Assembly: GCF_021739485.1 (NCBI RefSeq)
Contig: NZ_JAJFNK010000019.1
Coordinates: 1 to 64,000, forward strand
Origin: Alicyclobacillus tolerans
GTDB taxonomy: Bacteria > Bacillota > Bacilli > Alicyclobacillales > Alicyclobacillaceae
Reading direction: 5' to 3'
Length of the DNA stretch: 64,000 bases
Shown here: positions 9,434-18,723 of the stretch, in pieces
Layout of the letters: each line of letters begins with the position of its first letter
Position numbering within the stretch: the stretch's first letter is position 1
Notes under the pieces: generated by a model
What the model saw: only the letters and a program-made list of their open reading frames with translations
Databases searched by the model: none
What the model was told of the DNA's origin: nothing
Translations under genes and position numbers: made by a program

Positions 9434-11824
9434 TCAGCGATGCACAGCGGCGGTCTGCCGAATAAACCGCCGTTTTAACAGCAGGCTGTTGGACACCACA
9501 CTGACTGAACTCATGGCCATCGCGGCTCCGGCGATAATCGGGCTGAGAATGCCCAAAGCGGCCAACGGAATCCCCAAGACATTGTAGAAAAACGCCCAGA
9601 ACAGGTTTTGCCGGATTTTGCGCATCGTCTCTTTAGACAACCGGATGGCGTCCACGACCCCACTGACATTTCCGTTCATGAGCGCAATGTCCGCCGCTTC
9701 CAAAGCCACATCCGCTCCGCTGCCCATCGCGATCCCGACGTCCGCCGACGCCAAGGCAGGCGCGTCGTTAATCCCGTCGCCCACCATCGCGACCACTCGG
9801 CCGCCCTGCCGAAGTTCAGTCACTTTGGCCGCCTTGTCCGCAGGAAAGACCTCAGCCATGACATGCTCAATTCCCACGCGGTTTGCAACGGCCTGTGCGG
9901 TTCTTTGATTGTCCCCCGTCAACAGCCAGACTTCGATGCCCATATTGCGCAGGTCTTGCACGGCCTCCGCTGCATCTTTTTTGACCTGGTCCTCAACCGC
10001 GATGACCCCGATGGCTTGCGCGCCTTGCGCAACCACCACGGCAGTGCGGGCAGCCGATTCAAAATCGGAGACCACTTCTTCTGGAATTTGCGCGACGCCG
10101 AGTTGCTTTAACCACCGACGGGTTCCAACGCGAATGAACTCATCCCCGACCGTTCCTTCCACACCCTGGCCAGGAACGGCTTGGACGTTTACAGCTTCTA
10201 AGGTCTTTGTCGCATGTTCTGCCGCATAAGAGACGATGGCCGCCGCAAGCGGGTGTTCGCTTTGGCGCTCCAGTGCACTAGCGAGTGCCGCCACTTCCTC
10301 CTGCGACCTTCCTGGAGCCGTCCAGACTGCACTGACCTCTGGTTTTCCAGCCGTCAGCGTCCCGGTTTTGTCAAAGACCACGGCGTTCACTTTGTGAGCC
10401 TGTTCCAAGTGCTCTCCGCCCTTAATGAGAATCCCGGATTCGGCCCCAACGCCCGTGCCGACCATAATCGCTGTGGGCGTCGCTAACCCTAACGAACACG
10501 GACAGGCTATGACCAGTACGGCAACGGCCGCGATCAACGCGTGCTGCCAACCGCCAAACACTCCCCACAACAACAGCGTAACCACGGCAACCACCAACAC
10601 AACCGGCACAAAAATTCCCGAGATCTTGTCCGCAAGCCGTTGAACGGGGGCCTTGGTTCCTTGAGCCTGGTCGACCAACCGGATGACCTGTGCCAAGACC
10701 GTATCTGCGCCGACTTTCGTCACTCTCATCACAAACGATTGATTTTGGTTCACCGACGCGCCAATGACCTCATCCCCGGCTTGTTTGGGAACAAACAGCG
10801 ATTCTCCGGTTAAAAACGATTCGTCAACCGACGTGCTGCCTTCTTCAACGACCCCGTCAGACGGTACTTTCTCTCCAGGGCGAACGCGGACGAAGTCCCC
10901 GACGCGAAGTTCCTCCACGGGAACGTCCGTCTCTTTTCCGTCCTCCAGCCGATGAGCCACTTTTGCCCCTAACTTGGCCAGTTCCTCAACCGCCGCAGAT
11001 GACCTTTGCTTGGCGCGAGCCTCCAGGAGTTTGCCCAAGAAAATCAACGTCACGACTGTCGCAGAACTGTCAAAGTAGACGTCTTTGGCGCCAAGTCCCG
11101 TCAAAATCGCGCTGTATACATAAGCCACCGTCGTTCCAAGCGCCACCAGCACGTCCATGTTGGCCGCACCCCCGCGAAGGGAATGATAGGCCCCTTTATA
11201 AAATCGCCAACCTACGTAAAACTGAACCGGCGTAGCCAGCACAAAGCTGAACCAATTGGGAAGAAACATCTTCCCCCCTGCCAACATAAAAATCATCTGT
11301 GCAACCAGTGGCAGCGTGAGCACTGCAGACAGCCAAAACTTCCTCACTTCGAGCCGGTACGCCCGCCGCTTTTTCTCGCGCTCGTCTTCGATTTTGGCAT
11401 CCTCGGCCAGTTTGGCCCCATACCCTGCCTTTTCGATGGCCGCAATGAGGTCCGATTCCTTGACAAGTCCAGGAACGTAGGAGACATGGCCTTTTTCAGA
11501 AGCCAAGTTGACATTGACCTGCTGCACGCCGGGAATCCTGCCCACGACCTTTTCAATTCGCGCTGAGCAAGCCGCACAGGTCATGCCCTCGATGTTCAAA
11601 TCGAGCTCGCGAAATGGGACGTGGTAGCCTGTCTTTTCAATTTTGCTGACGACGTCCTGCCAAGACGTGCTGTCGTCCAGGATGACTCTGGCTCGTTCAG
11701 AGGCGAGGTTCACATTGACTTCTTGAATCCCTTCCATCCTTCCGACGTTTTTTTCAATCCGCGCAGCACACGCAGCGCAGGTCATTCCTTCAACAGGAAG
11801 CGTAATTTCAAGACTCTTCGCCAT
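9434..11824 (-). CDS. copA: Cu(I)-exporting P1B-type ATPase CopA
   Basis: 796 aa membrane ATPase. It has two N-terminal heavy-metal domains with CAAC sites (C16/C19 and C83/C86), then a membrane region with the copper-transporting CPC motif (IACPCSLG), the phosphatase TGES loop, the phosphorylated Asp in DKTGTLT and the hinge [10 protein letters not shown]. The domain order and length match Bacillus CopA. The start at 11824 follows AAAGGTGGGGG. It lies 35 bases downstream of csoR in the same orientation and upstream of copZ, so one copper-induced transcript is expected. Confidence 0.96.
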   Translation of the reverse strand: MAKSLEITLPVEGMTCAACAARIEKNVGRMEGIQEVNVNLASERARVILDDSTSWQDVVSKIEKTGYHVPFRELDLNIEGMTCAACSARIEKVVGRIPGVQQVNVNLASEKGHVSYVPGLVKESDLIAAIEKAGYGAKLAEDAKIEDEREKKRRAYRLEVRKFWLSAVLTLPLVAQMIFMLAGGKMFLPNWFSFVLATPVQFYVGWRFYKGAYHSLRGGAANMDVLVALGTTVAYVYSAILTGLGAKDVYFDSSATVVTLIFLGKLLEARAKQRSSAAVEELAKLGAKVAHRLEDGKETDVPVEELRVGDFVRVRPGEKVPSDGVVEEGSTSVDESFLTGESLFVPKQAGDEVIGASVNQNQSFVMRVTKVGADTVLAQVIRLVDQAQGTKAPVQRLADKISGIFVPVVLVVAVVTLLLWGVFGGWQHALIAAVAVLVIACPCSLGLATPTAIMVGTGVGAESGILIKGGEHLEQAHKVNAVVFDKTGTLTAGKPEVSAVWTAPGRSQEEVAALASALERQSEHPLAAAIVSYAAEHATKTLEAVNVQAVPGQGVEGTVGDEFIRVGTRRWLKQLGVAQIPEEVVSDFESAARTAVVVAQGAQAIGVIAVEDQVKKDAAEAVQDLRNMGIEVWLLTGDNQRTAQAVANRVGIEHVMAEVFPADKAAKVTELRQGGRVVAMVGDGINDAPALASADVGIAMGSGADVALEAADIALMNGNVSGVVDAIRLSKETMRKIRQNLFWAFFYNVLGIPLAALGILSPIIAGAAMAMSSVSVVSNSLLLKRRFIRQTAAVHR

Positions 11825-11859
11825 CTTAAGCCCCCACCTTTATACCCTTAAAACACCTG

Positions 11860-12153
11860 TCAGCTCCGGGTAAACTTGCGAATGACGTCCATCAGCTCGT
11901 CAATTTTTTCTTTTTCTCCATGGTGGTTTGAAATCGCATCGACGACACACCCGCGCGTATGAGATTCAAGCAATGACAATGAGACTTGGTGAATGGCACT
12001 TTTCACCGCAGCCAATTGAATCAATACGTCGACACAGTAGCGGTCTGATTCCAGCATCTTGGCTACGCCGCGGACCTGCCCTTCAATCCGCTTCAATCGG
12101 TTCAACAAGTCCGGCTTGATATCTTCGTAGCTATGGCCGTTATGTTGTTCCAT
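11860..12153 (-). CDS. csoR: Copper-sensing repressor CsoR
   Basis: 97 aa all-helical DNA-binding repressor that releases DNA on Cu(I) binding. The three Cu(I) ligands are present: C40 (DRYCVDV), H65 and C69 (ESHTRGC). LLNRLKRIEGQVRGV is the conserved first helix of the family. ATG 12153 with AGAGGGAG upstream is preferred over the in-frame start at 12201, which would fall inside the promoter. First gene of the copper operon, preceded by its own operator. Confidence 0.94.
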   Translation of the reverse strand: MEQHNGHSYEDIKPDLLNRLKRIEGQVRGVAKMLESDRYCVDVLIQLAAVKSAIHQVSLSLLESHTRGCVVDAISNHHGEKEKIDELMDVIRKFTRS

Positions 12154-12196
12154 CTCGGTCGTTCTCCCTCTGTTCAAGACTACGTTCCACAGGTTC

Positions 12197-12226
12197 ATCA
12201 TACCATACCCCCGTACTGTATGAAAA
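12197..12226 (-). promoter_or_regulatory. csoR promoter with embedded CsoR operator
   Basis: On the minus strand TTTTCA (12226-12221) and TATGAT (12202-12197) are spaced 18 bp, giving a plausible vegetative promoter. The spacer and -35 region contain the dyad CATACCCCCGTACTGTATG (12204-12222). Its minus-strand half TACGGGGGTATGGTA closely resembles the known Bacillus subtilis copZA CsoR operator. Placement between -35 and -10 predicts repression of the whole csoR-copA-copZ operon. Confidence 0.75.
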
Positions 12227-12340
12227 GGCGCAGGTATGTAACCAAGACAGATAGTTATACTGTTGTAAAGGAAGAACCGAAGATTGATAACCGAGGTTTC
12301 GGTGCGAAGGTTTCAGTGTGCGAACAAAGGAGTGACACGA

Positions 12341-13822
12341 GTGGATAAACCGACGCGGGTCGCGCGTGATTCACTAGGAGAATTGAGAATCCCGGCAGAG
12401 GCTTACTATGGAGCGCAGACAGCCCGGGCCATCGAGAACTTCCCCATCAGCCAACTCAAGCTGCCGCGAGCCTTTATCCGGGCGCAAGGCATCATCAAAT
12501 GGGCTTGCGCCAAAGCCCACGAACAGTTAGGTGTCATGGACTCCAAGAAGGCAGGAGCGATTACGGCGGCGGCTGAAGAGGTCATTGCAGGGCAGCTCGA
12601 CGACCAATTTGCGGTGGATGTGTACCAAGCGGGTGCGGGAACCTCGCAAAATATGAATGCGAACGAAGTGATCGCGTCCCGTGCAGCGGAACTCCTAGGG
12701 GGCGAACGCGGCGACTACAGCTTCGTGCATCCCAACGACGACGTGAATAAATCCCAATCCACCAACGACACGATTCACGTGGCCATGCAAATTGCCGGGA
12801 TGGAACTGTTGGCGCATACCCTCGACCCGGCGCTCGCCGCTTTGCAGCAAGCTCTCGAACGCAAAGCCCAGGAATTCTCCGGGATTGTCAAATCTGGACG
12901 CACTCATCTGCAAGACGCCGTTCCGATGCGGTTAGGCGACGAGTTTTTCGCCTACGCAACCAACATAAAACGCCACCGCCAATGGCTCGAACAAGCGGCG
13001 GCAAATTTGCTGCGCATCGGTCTCGGCGGAAATGCCGTCGGCACCGGGATCAACACTCCTCCGGGCTTTGCACAGCTTGCGACGTCCTATGTCGAGCAAT
13101 ACACTGGGCTAAACTTTCAACTCGCAGAAAACCCGTTTACGTTTAATCAAAACCCGGACGAGGTGGTTTTGACCAGCGGCGTCCTGAGAAACCTGGCCTT
13201 GGCGCTGCAAAGAATCGCCAACGACTTGAGGCTTTTGTCGTCGGGACCGAGAACGGGGCTTGCGGAAATCGAGCTGCCTGCGGTACAGCCCGGCAGTTCC
13301 ATCATGCCTGGAAAAGTGAATCCCGTATTGGCAGAAATGCTGAACATGGTGGCTTACCAAGTTCAAGGCTGTGACACTGCGGTCGCTCAGGCCTGCGCAG
13401 CAGGACAACTCGAATTGAACGTCATGATGCCCGTGATTGCCGCAAATTTTTTGTTCGAGATTCAAATACTAGCCACGGCCGTGCAGGCATTTACCGACAA
13501 GTGCGTCGCTGGAATCGCCGCGAACGAACAGCGGTGTGCCATGTACGCAGAGCACTCCTTGTCCTTGGCAACAGCACTGAATACCCAGTTGGGGTATGAT
13601 ACTGCCTCCAAAGTCGTGAAGCACGCCCTTGCAAAAAACCTCAGTCTGCGCGATGCCGGCATCGAACTGAACATTCCGGAAGCCACTTTGGACCAAGCGC
13701 TGGACATCCTAAAACTGTCACAGACCATACCTAGACACATGAACCCTGCTCCAGACGGAATTGTCCATAGCACACCCGGTGAATTTCACCCAACTGGTGA
13801 TTTTCCGGAAGCGGGCGACTAA
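12341..13822 (+). CDS. Aspartase/fumarase superfamily lyase, aspartase-like
   Basis: 493 aa. Cytosolic lyase that removes ammonia from aspartate or hydrates fumarate. Conserved regions: the GAGTSQNMNANEV substrate loop, NKSQSTNDT, the SGRTHLQDA catalytic region and the mobile GSSIMPGKVNP loop. The details AYYGAQTARAIENFPI, LLSSGPRTGL and QLELNVM favour aspartate ammonia-lyase over class II fumarase, although annotation pipelines may call it fumC. GTG 12341 with AAAGGAGTGAC upstream is preferred over an earlier start at 12284. It is divergent from csoR and followed by a strong terminator. Product certainty is moderate; family certainty is high. Confidence 0.8.
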   Translation: MDKPTRVARDSLGELRIPAEAYYGAQTARAIENFPISQLKLPRAFIRAQGIIKWACAKAHEQLGVMDSKKAGAITAAAEEVIAGQLDDQFAVDVYQAGAGTSQNMNANEVIASRAAELLGGERGDYSFVHPNDDVNKSQSTNDTIHVAMQIAGMELLAHTLDPALAALQQALERKAQEFSGIVKSGRTHLQDAVPMRLGDEFFAYATNIKRHRQWLEQAAANLLRIGLGGNAVGTGINTPPGFAQLATSYVEQYTGLNFQLAENPFTFNQNPDEVVLTSGVLRNLALALQRIANDLRLLSSGPRTGLAEIELPAVQPGSSIMPGKVNPVLAEMLNMVAYQVQGCDTAVAQACAAGQLELNVMMPVIAANFLFEIQILATAVQAFTDKCVAGIAANEQRCAMYAEHSLSLATALNTQLGYDTASKVVKHALAKNLSLRDAGIELNIPEATLDQALDILKLSQTIPRHMNPAPDGIVHSTPGEFHPTGDFPEAGD

Positions 13823-13834
13823 CCCCATCTCTTT

Positions 13835-13882
13835 GAGCTGACAGGCGGTTAACGCGAACCGTTTGTCAGCTCAGGTTTTTTT
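13835..13882 (+). terminator. Rho-independent terminator after the lyase gene
   Basis: Stem GAGCTGACA/TGTCAGCTC with a further inner GCGGTT/AACCGT pairing, followed by seven T residues (13876-13882). Confidence 0.9.
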
Positions 13883-13966
13883 ACTGCGGCATCTTTGTGT
13901 CGCGGCTTGTTTCGCTGCACTGATGGCCCCCTTTTGCAAAGCCATTGGAAGCTGTCGTGCGAATGA

Positions 13967-13996
13967 TTGACACGGCCTTCCCGCCCGGGGTATGGT
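13967..13996 (+). promoter_or_regulatory. Vegetative promoter candidate for the small protein/ubiB genes
   Basis: TTGACA (13967-13972), an 18-bp spacer and TATGGT (13991-13996). The first downstream gene starts at 14122. Confidence 0.6.
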
Positions 13997-14121
13997 CAAG
14001 TTAGAAAGAAATTGTTTGCTTCAACATATGTTCAATATGACTGGTGTTCAATAAAACTGGTACTCTCGAGCACAAAGCAGACACCGATGGAAAAATACCA
14101 GGAGGAAGAGAGGGATTGCGG

Positions 14122-14322
14122 ATGTTTTTCGGATGCCGGCGCCGCCTTTCTTTGTTCACGTTTCTATTGATGCTTTTTGGTTTTAAAAAACTAGCCAAGA
14201 GTGAATTGACTGAAGCTCAGCGGGCCGAGTACCGCACCAAAGCGCGAAACTTCCGGAAAAAGATGCGGGAAGCGTTTGCCGTTTGGGACGAAGACGAACA
14301 GGACGAAACCCCAAGCATTTAA
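14122..14322 (+). CDS. Small conserved-type protein with hydrophobic N-terminus
   Basis: 66 aa, starting at ATG 14122 with GAGAGGG 7 bases upstream. Residues 9-20 are hydrophobic (LFTFLLMLFGF), then a basic, helical stretch (ELTEAQRAEYRTKARN) and an acidic C-terminus. It may sit at the membrane surface. I do not recognise the family. It probably shares a transcript with the UbiB-like kinase 82 bp downstream. Confidence 0.55.
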   Translation: MFFGCRRRLSLFTFLLMLFGFKKLAKSELTEAQRAEYRTKARNFRKKMREAFAVWDEDEQDETPSI

Positions 14323-14404
14323 GTCTTTCGTACATGTGATTGCAGACCAACCTGCACAGGCTTCATCCTGAAAACCAGGCTTATTCCGGTAAAGGAGCTG
14401 CATC

Positions 14405-16123
14405 GTGTCGCAACTGATTCGTTCATTCTTGATATTCCGCCTGTTTCTGGCGCTGCTTGTCGACTACGGACGGATGCGGTGGGTAAGCCGCCGCTTTGAC
14501 AAACAACGCCGTGAGCAGGCTGCAGCTCGAATCTATGCCCGTTCGGGGGCCCGCGTCCGGCGGGCTGCTCTTCGTTTGCAAGGGCTCTTAGTCAAGGTCG
14601 GACAGTTTCTCAGCGCGCGTACAGATGTACTGCCTTTGGCCTTTACCCGGGAATTGACTCAATTGCAAGATGCCGTCCCTGGGGTTCCCTTTGCCCTCGT
14701 AAAACCCGCCATTGAACAGGAACTGGGGGCACCGTTGGCTTCTGTGTTTGTCGAATTCGACGAAACCCCCATTGCGGCTGCTTCACTGGGCCAAGTACAC
14801 CGGGCCGTCCTCTCAGATGGACAAACCGTCGCCGTCAAAGTTCTGCGGCCCCGGATTGAGCGTTTAGCCAAAACAGATTTGAACGCATTGAGAAAAGTCG
14901 TCTGGGTGCTGCGACGCTTTACGAAGTTTGGCAGACGGATGCACGTGGATGAGTTATACCGGGAATTCTTCAACATGGTACACAAAGAACTGGACTATCG
15001 GACTGAAGCCCAAAACCTTCTTCGGTTCCAGCGCCAGTTTGCAGAGGATCCCCGGATCGTCATTCCGCACCTGCACAACACCTATGTCACCCGGCGCCTG
15101 CTCGTCATGGAATACATCGAAGGCGCCAAAATCTCCGACATTGCCCGTTTTTCGGACTGGGGTGTCGCACTGGACTCCGTCGTCTCTGTGCTGTTGGACG
15201 CCTATTTAAAACAGTTGTTGGTCGACGGGTTTATTCACGTCGACCCTCACCCTGGCAACCTGTTCGTCCTTGCGGACGGAAGGGTTTGCTTCGTAGATTT
15301 TGGAATGATGGAAGAAATCCGCAAGGACGACGCCAAACTTTTTGCCAAGCTCGTCGCATCCGCACTCACTCGGAACCTCGACGGCATGGTCGAAGCCATT
15401 GACAGACTGGGATTTTTACAGCGTTCCGCCGATCGCGATTTTCTCAAACGGGCCCTCGGTTTTCTCCTGGACCGCTTCAGTGGATTGAAACTTCAGCGCG
15501 GTCCGGAACTGGACTCGTTCATTGAGGACTTTCAGAACTTCCTGCACGATGAACCTCTGGTCCTGCAGGCCAAGTACATGTTTTTAGGACGGGCCCTGGG
15601 TATTATGAGCGGCGTGATCACGAACCTCAAACCAGACATTAATTGGGTAAGCGTCCTCAAGGACCGGGCGCTCCCACTGCTCAACACCGCAAGCAACGGT
15701 GACGCAAAAGACAAAAAAGGCCTGCGCGGGACCCTCCTCAATCTCGCAGAAAGCCTGTTTGGGGACAGTGCGGCAGCAACAACCGATCTCATTCTTTCGC
15801 AAGCGCAGGAAACCTTGCTGAGCGCGATTCGCATTCCTGGCGAACTCGAACGCGTACTGCAAAAAGCAGAACAGGGCAATTTGACCATCCGCTTGGAACT
15901 TACCGAAGTCTTAGAACGTCTGGAACGCCAACAGCGCTTATTCCGTGCAGCGGTTTGGGCCCTTCTTGCGGGGTTGTCCGGGATATCCGGACTGTGGCTG
16001 CAACTTCGACACATGGTTTTTGAGCAAAACATTGCTTTTGGCTTGGCCGCTTTATTCTTGCTGCTCCTATTCGGAAATGCCCTCTTTTCTCGCAGACGCC
16101 GGCGCAAACGACTGCACAGGTAA
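14405..16123 (+). CDS. UbiB/ABC1/AarF family atypical kinase
   Basis: 572 aa membrane-bound member of the UbiB family. Diagnostic features in order: KxGQ motif (K64, Q67) of the N-terminal extension, the alanine-rich loop AAASLGQVHRA that replaces a P-loop, VAVKVLRP, MEYIEGAKISD, the catalytic region VDPHPGNLF and the metal-binding VDFGMM. Two transmembrane helices occupy the last 60 residues, ending in a very basic tail. Family knowledge: UbiB/Coq8 proteins support quinone biosynthesis through ATPase activity; in menaquinone producers the exact role is unsettled. GTG 14405 follows AAAGGAG. Confidence 0.9.
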   Translation: MSQLIRSFLIFRLFLALLVDYGRMRWVSRRFDKQRREQAAARIYARSGARVRRAALRLQGLLVKVGQFLSARTDVLPLAFTRELTQLQDAVPGVPFALVKPAIEQELGAPLASVFVEFDETPIAAASLGQVHRAVLSDGQTVAVKVLRPRIERLAKTDLNALRKVVWVLRRFTKFGRRMHVDELYREFFNMVHKELDYRTEAQNLLRFQRQFAEDPRIVIPHLHNTYVTRRLLVMEYIEGAKISDIARFSDWGVALDSVVSVLLDAYLKQLLVDGFIHVDPHPGNLFVLADGRVCFVDFGMMEEIRKDDAKLFAKLVASALTRNLDGMVEAIDRLGFLQRSADRDFLKRALGFLLDRFSGLKLQRGPELDSFIEDFQNFLHDEPLVLQAKYMFLGRALGIMSGVITNLKPDINWVSVLKDRALPLLNTASNGDAKDKKGLRGTLLNLAESLFGDSAAATTDLILSQAQETLLSAIRIPGELERVLQKAEQGNLTIRLELTEVLERLERQQRLFRAAVWALLAGLSGISGLWLQLRHMVFEQNIAFGLAALFLLLLFGNALFSRRRRRKRLHR

Positions 16124-16203
16124 CCCTGTGGCGAAAGGTTTCACCTGGACTTAGCATACCTAGGCGATTGCCGCGTACAAATAAAACAGAAAAGCAAAAA
16201 CAA

Positions 16204-16250
16204 GGTGATGGAGCTCACCTCGAACCACCCGTCTTGGGTTGATGGCTCCT
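16204..16250 (+). ncRNA. Fluoride riboswitch (crcB motif)
   Basis: The aptamer consensus is recognisable: GGTGATGG (16204-16211) pairing with the following TCACC, an AACC joining strand, a small ACCC/GGGT hairpin, and the terminal TGATGGCTCCT (16240-16250). The 3' end of the aptamer overlaps the 5' arm of the terminator hairpin, the classical arrangement in which fluoride binding prevents termination. Both downstream genes are Fluc-type fluoride channels, which independently supports the call. Confidence 0.92.
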
Positions 16251-16285
16251 GCGAATTTGGACTTGACCATTCGCAGGAGTTTTTT
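16246..16285 (+). terminator. Fluoride-riboswitch expression platform terminator
   Basis: CTCCTGCGAAT (16246-16256) pairs with ATTCGCAGGAG (16269-16279), followed by six T residues. The first bases belong to the aptamer, so formation is mutually exclusive with ligand-bound aptamer. Confidence 0.9.
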
Positions 16286-16384
16286 CGTTTTCCAGGGTTT
16301 TCACGCGGGATTTAGACAAGGCTTTCAAGAAACTCGCCATTCGACCCCAAATCAGATTCAACCAAAATCAGAGGGAGTGACGCT

Positions 16385-16780
16385 ATGACTTACTTGGCCC
16401 TGCTCGTCGGAGGCGCCGTTGGCGGCATCTTGCGCTACGCTTTGGGATTCATTCCGGGAGGAGGTCAGTTCCCTTCTGCGACACTCTTCATCAACCTCGT
16501 AGGCTCTCTTCTTTTAGGCGCTCTCTACGCAGTCACAGCCTTTCGCAAAGTTCCCGTCCCTATTCGGATTGGACTTGCCACGGGGGTGCTTGGCGCCTTT
16601 ACGACGTTCTCAACGTTTTGCCTGCAAACTTCGCGGTTGGCCTTGGCTCACCTTCCGCTCGCGGTTCTCTACGCGCTCGTCAGCGCCGTCGGCGGGCCGT
16701 TGTTTGCCCTGTTCGGGAATCAAGCGGTCCAAGCGGTTTTGCGCCGCAGAGAGCAGCCTGCAAAGGAAGTGTCCACATGA
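16385..16780 (+). CDS. crcB: Fluoride channel subunit Fluc (CrcB), first copy
   Basis: 131 aa, four transmembrane helices. It exports toxic fluoride through a dual-topology dimer. Visible signatures are GGILRY, INLVGSLLLG (conserved Asn) and GAFTTFSTF, which lines the pore with Phe and polar residues. It starts at ATG 16385 behind GAGGGAGTG. It overlaps the second fluC by four bases, and the pair presumably forms a heterodimeric channel, each protein in a fixed orientation. Controlled by the fluoride riboswitch upstream. Confidence 0.95.
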   Translation: MTYLALLVGGAVGGILRYALGFIPGGGQFPSATLFINLVGSLLLGALYAVTAFRKVPVPIRIGLATGVLGAFTTFSTFCLQTSRLALAHLPLAVLYALVSAVGGPLFALFGNQAVQAVLRRREQPAKEVST

Positions 16781-17145
16781 CTTTGGCAGCCATGCTCTTT
16801 GTCGGCACCGGATCGGCGGTGGGAGCGGCGTCGCGCTACGCGATTGGTCAGGGCATCGCCAAAGTCAATCGCAGCGATTTTCCTTGGGGAACCTGGATTG
16901 TCAATATGGCCGGAACGTTTTTGCTCGGATTGATCTTTCAAGAATTCAGCGTCATTCACCACAACCACAACGCATGGCTGCTGTTGGGAACCGGATTTTG
17001 CGGAGCGTTTACGACATTCTCCACCATGTCGATTGAGGTTGTAAACTTGTTCAGAAAAAGACTCTTCCTAGGGATGCTGTATCTAAGCACATCTCTGGTG
17101 TTGGGTTTCGTACTAGCCTGGGTGCCGCAGTGGTGGATGCCTTAG
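16777..17145 (+). CDS. crcB: Fluoride channel subunit Fluc (CrcB), second copy
   Basis: 122 aa, four transmembrane helices, with ASRYAIG, VNMAGTFLLG and GAFTTFSTM. Start ATG 16777 overlaps the stop of the first copy (ATGA) and has AAAGGAAG upstream. Tandem fluC genes are common in Bacillales, where the two proteins act together. Confidence 0.95.
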   Translation: MTLAAMLFVGTGSAVGAASRYAIGQGIAKVNRSDFPWGTWIVNMAGTFLLGLIFQEFSVIHHNHNAWLLLGTGFCGAFTTFSTMSIEVVNLFRKRLFLGMLYLSTSLVLGFVLAWVPQWWMP

Positions 17146-17288
17146 AAACGGAGGCCATAGAACCCAGAAGGCATATCGACAAAAGCCAGACAAACAGAAG
17201 GCATTGAAACGGCGCCAGAGAGGCGCCATAGGAATGTGTTCTCAACGAAAATAGAAACTTTGCAAATAAAACCCCCGGCGAAATTCGC

Positions 17289-17708
17289 CTATTTGTAGGA
17301 CCTCCAATCGAGCTTGGAATCCTTGAACAGCTCAGCAAAGGACTCATCCGTTTCATCCTGCGGATCAAACAATTCAGCGAACGACTTGTCGCGGTCCGGC
17401 TCGGCCTCTTGAGTTTTTTGGCCGGCCCGCTTGACCTCGCTTTGAGTGCCGCTGTTTCTGACACCAGCCCCTCGTCCCTTCGACGCATTAATGTGGGCTG
17501 TTTTTTCTGCCTCGGCCATGTCGGCTTTTAACTTGGCCAGTTTGGACATCGTCTGTTTCGACAGATGCTCTTCCATCAGGATGGTATCTTCCGACTTGAC
17601 AGGTTTCTTGGCTTCCTTTTGCACCTTTATGAAATCCGCCGCGTAGTCTGGTTTGTCGTTTTCAAATTCTGGCCGATGCACAGTTCGTTTGCTTTTTTTC
17701 TTCCCCAT
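17289..17708 (-). CDS. DUF3886/YqkK-like hydrophilic protein
   Basis: 139 aa, very charged, with a lysine-rich start (MGKKKSKR) and coiled-coil-like Ala/Glu/Lys stretches in the middle. The C-terminus carries the motif SFAELF twice, the last copy ending in DSKLDWRSYK, which matches the SF(E/A)ELL..S.LDW(R/K)xxK ending of DUF3886 proteins. Function unknown. It sits upstream of the fluC genes on the opposite strand. A GGCGAAATTCGCC palindrome and a T-rich stretch on the minus strand overlap its stop and could terminate it. Confidence 0.65.
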   Translation of the reverse strand: MGKKKSKRTVHRPEFENDKPDYAADFIKVQKEAKKPVKSEDTILMEEHLSKQTMSKLAKLKADMAEAEKTAHINASKGRGAGVRNSGTQSEVKRAGQKTQEAEPDRDKSFAELFDPQDETDESFAELFKDSKLDWRSYK

Positions 17709-17764
17709 CGGACACCTCTCCCCAAAACCGCGAGTGTGAAATGGCGGTCGTGACCTCTACTGTG

Positions 17765-18139
17765 TCATTCGTCGGCTTTATTGGTTCCATTTGCTTCGTT
17801 TGCTTCGTTGGTTCCATTTGCTTCGTTAGTTTCGTTTGTTCCAGGAGCACCGCCGAGGTAGCTCTTCAAATAATTTTTTTCTTCCGTCACCAATTGCGGA
17901 TTCCGGTTTAAGTGTTCTCTCAACTGTTTCTCTTCCCAAGCTTCGCTTCCGGGTTCCCCGGGAACGTTGGGATCCAAGTCTGCAATCTGTCGGTCGTACA
18001 CAATATTCCATTCTTCTGCGCCGTCTTGCAAGTGCTTCTCCAGCACCTGCATAAAAATGCCTTGTTCGCCATCGTCATTGCGAACGTACATCACCATTTC
18101 GTAATTGTCCCACTGGTGCACCCAATCCAACGGATCCAC
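17765..18139 (-). CDS. Hypothetical protein with Asn/Thr/Glu-rich repeat tail
   Basis: 124 aa, starting at GTG 18139 with AAGGAG about 10 bases upstream. The first 95 residues look globular (DNYEMVMYVRNDD, EEWNIVYDRQIADL). The last 25 are a degenerate repeat of N-E-T/A-N-G-T-N-E-A type, encoded by DNA repeats around 17770-17835. I do not recognise a family. It lies just upstream of the DUF3886-like gene in the same direction. Confidence 0.6.
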   Translation of the reverse strand: MDPLDWVHQWDNYEMVMYVRNDDGEQGIFMQVLEKHLQDGAEEWNIVYDRQIADLDPNVPGEPGSEAWEEKQLREHLNRNPQLVTEEKNYLKSYLGGAPGTNETNEANGTNEANEANGTNKADE

Positions 18140-18385
18140 AAGTCCACGACTCCTTCACCTGGTCTAGTCTCAGTTTACAGGTGTTCCTTTGATGGATTCA
18201 AGTTCACTCAGAGAATCAGGTTCACTCACGGAACTCAGTTCATCTAAGCTGCGCCCTGTATCGCGTTTGCAGCGACACATTCCGGTGCCGGGCAAAAAGG
18301 TGCGTCCAAGCATGCAATTTGTTACAATAAACTGCAGACCATATCGTAATGATGCATACTGTTCCTTGCATTGAGGAGGAGAACC

Positions 18386-18529
18386 ATGAGAAGACTCACC
18401 ATGATTGTGTTTGTCATCGCACTTGTCATTGTAGCGTATGAAACGTTCTTGCCAACGCCGCCGTTTCCGTCCACCAATACTTCCTTTGTGACCGGAGCAC
18501 TGCAGATTGCGACAGGGCTGGTCAAATAG
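18386..18529 (+). CDS. Small single-span membrane protein (47 aa)
   Basis: ATG 18386 is preceded by GAGGAGGAGAACC, a near-perfect ribosome binding site. A basic start (MRRLT) is followed by a hydrophobic helix (residues 6-17) and a Pro-rich exterior segment (FLPTPPFPSTN). It could be a small membrane or spore protein; no family recognised. It is followed by a terminator shared with etfA. Confidence 0.6.
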   Translation: MRRLTMIVFVIALVIVAYETFLPTPPFPSTNTSFVTGALQIATGLVK

Positions 18530-18582
18530 CCAGTTCCGTCACGGGAATTGGGAATTCAGAGGACGCGCTGGCGCGCGGTCTT

Positions 18583-18618
18583 AAAAAAGCGGAATGTCCG
18601 GAGACATTCCGCTTTTTT
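18583..18618. terminator. Bidirectional terminator between the 47-aa gene and etfA
   Basis: GCGGAATGTC/GACATTCCGC hairpin (18589-18612) flanked by six A residues on the left and six T residues on the right, so it can work for both converging transcripts. Confidence 0.9.
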
Positions 18619-18723
18619 CGATCCGCCGCATTCGAACTCCCATTCATGAAACAGCCGTTAATGGACACAGCCATGATTCATTGCCAGCTGCACTGCACGC
18701 GCCGTTCAGACTGCTGCGGGCAA

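Noticed and set aside
12341-13822. Plain fumarase (fumC) assignment
   Set aside because: The loop GAGTSQNMN, LLSSGPRTGL and QLELNVM are closer to aspartase than to fumarase, so I kept the broader superfamily name.
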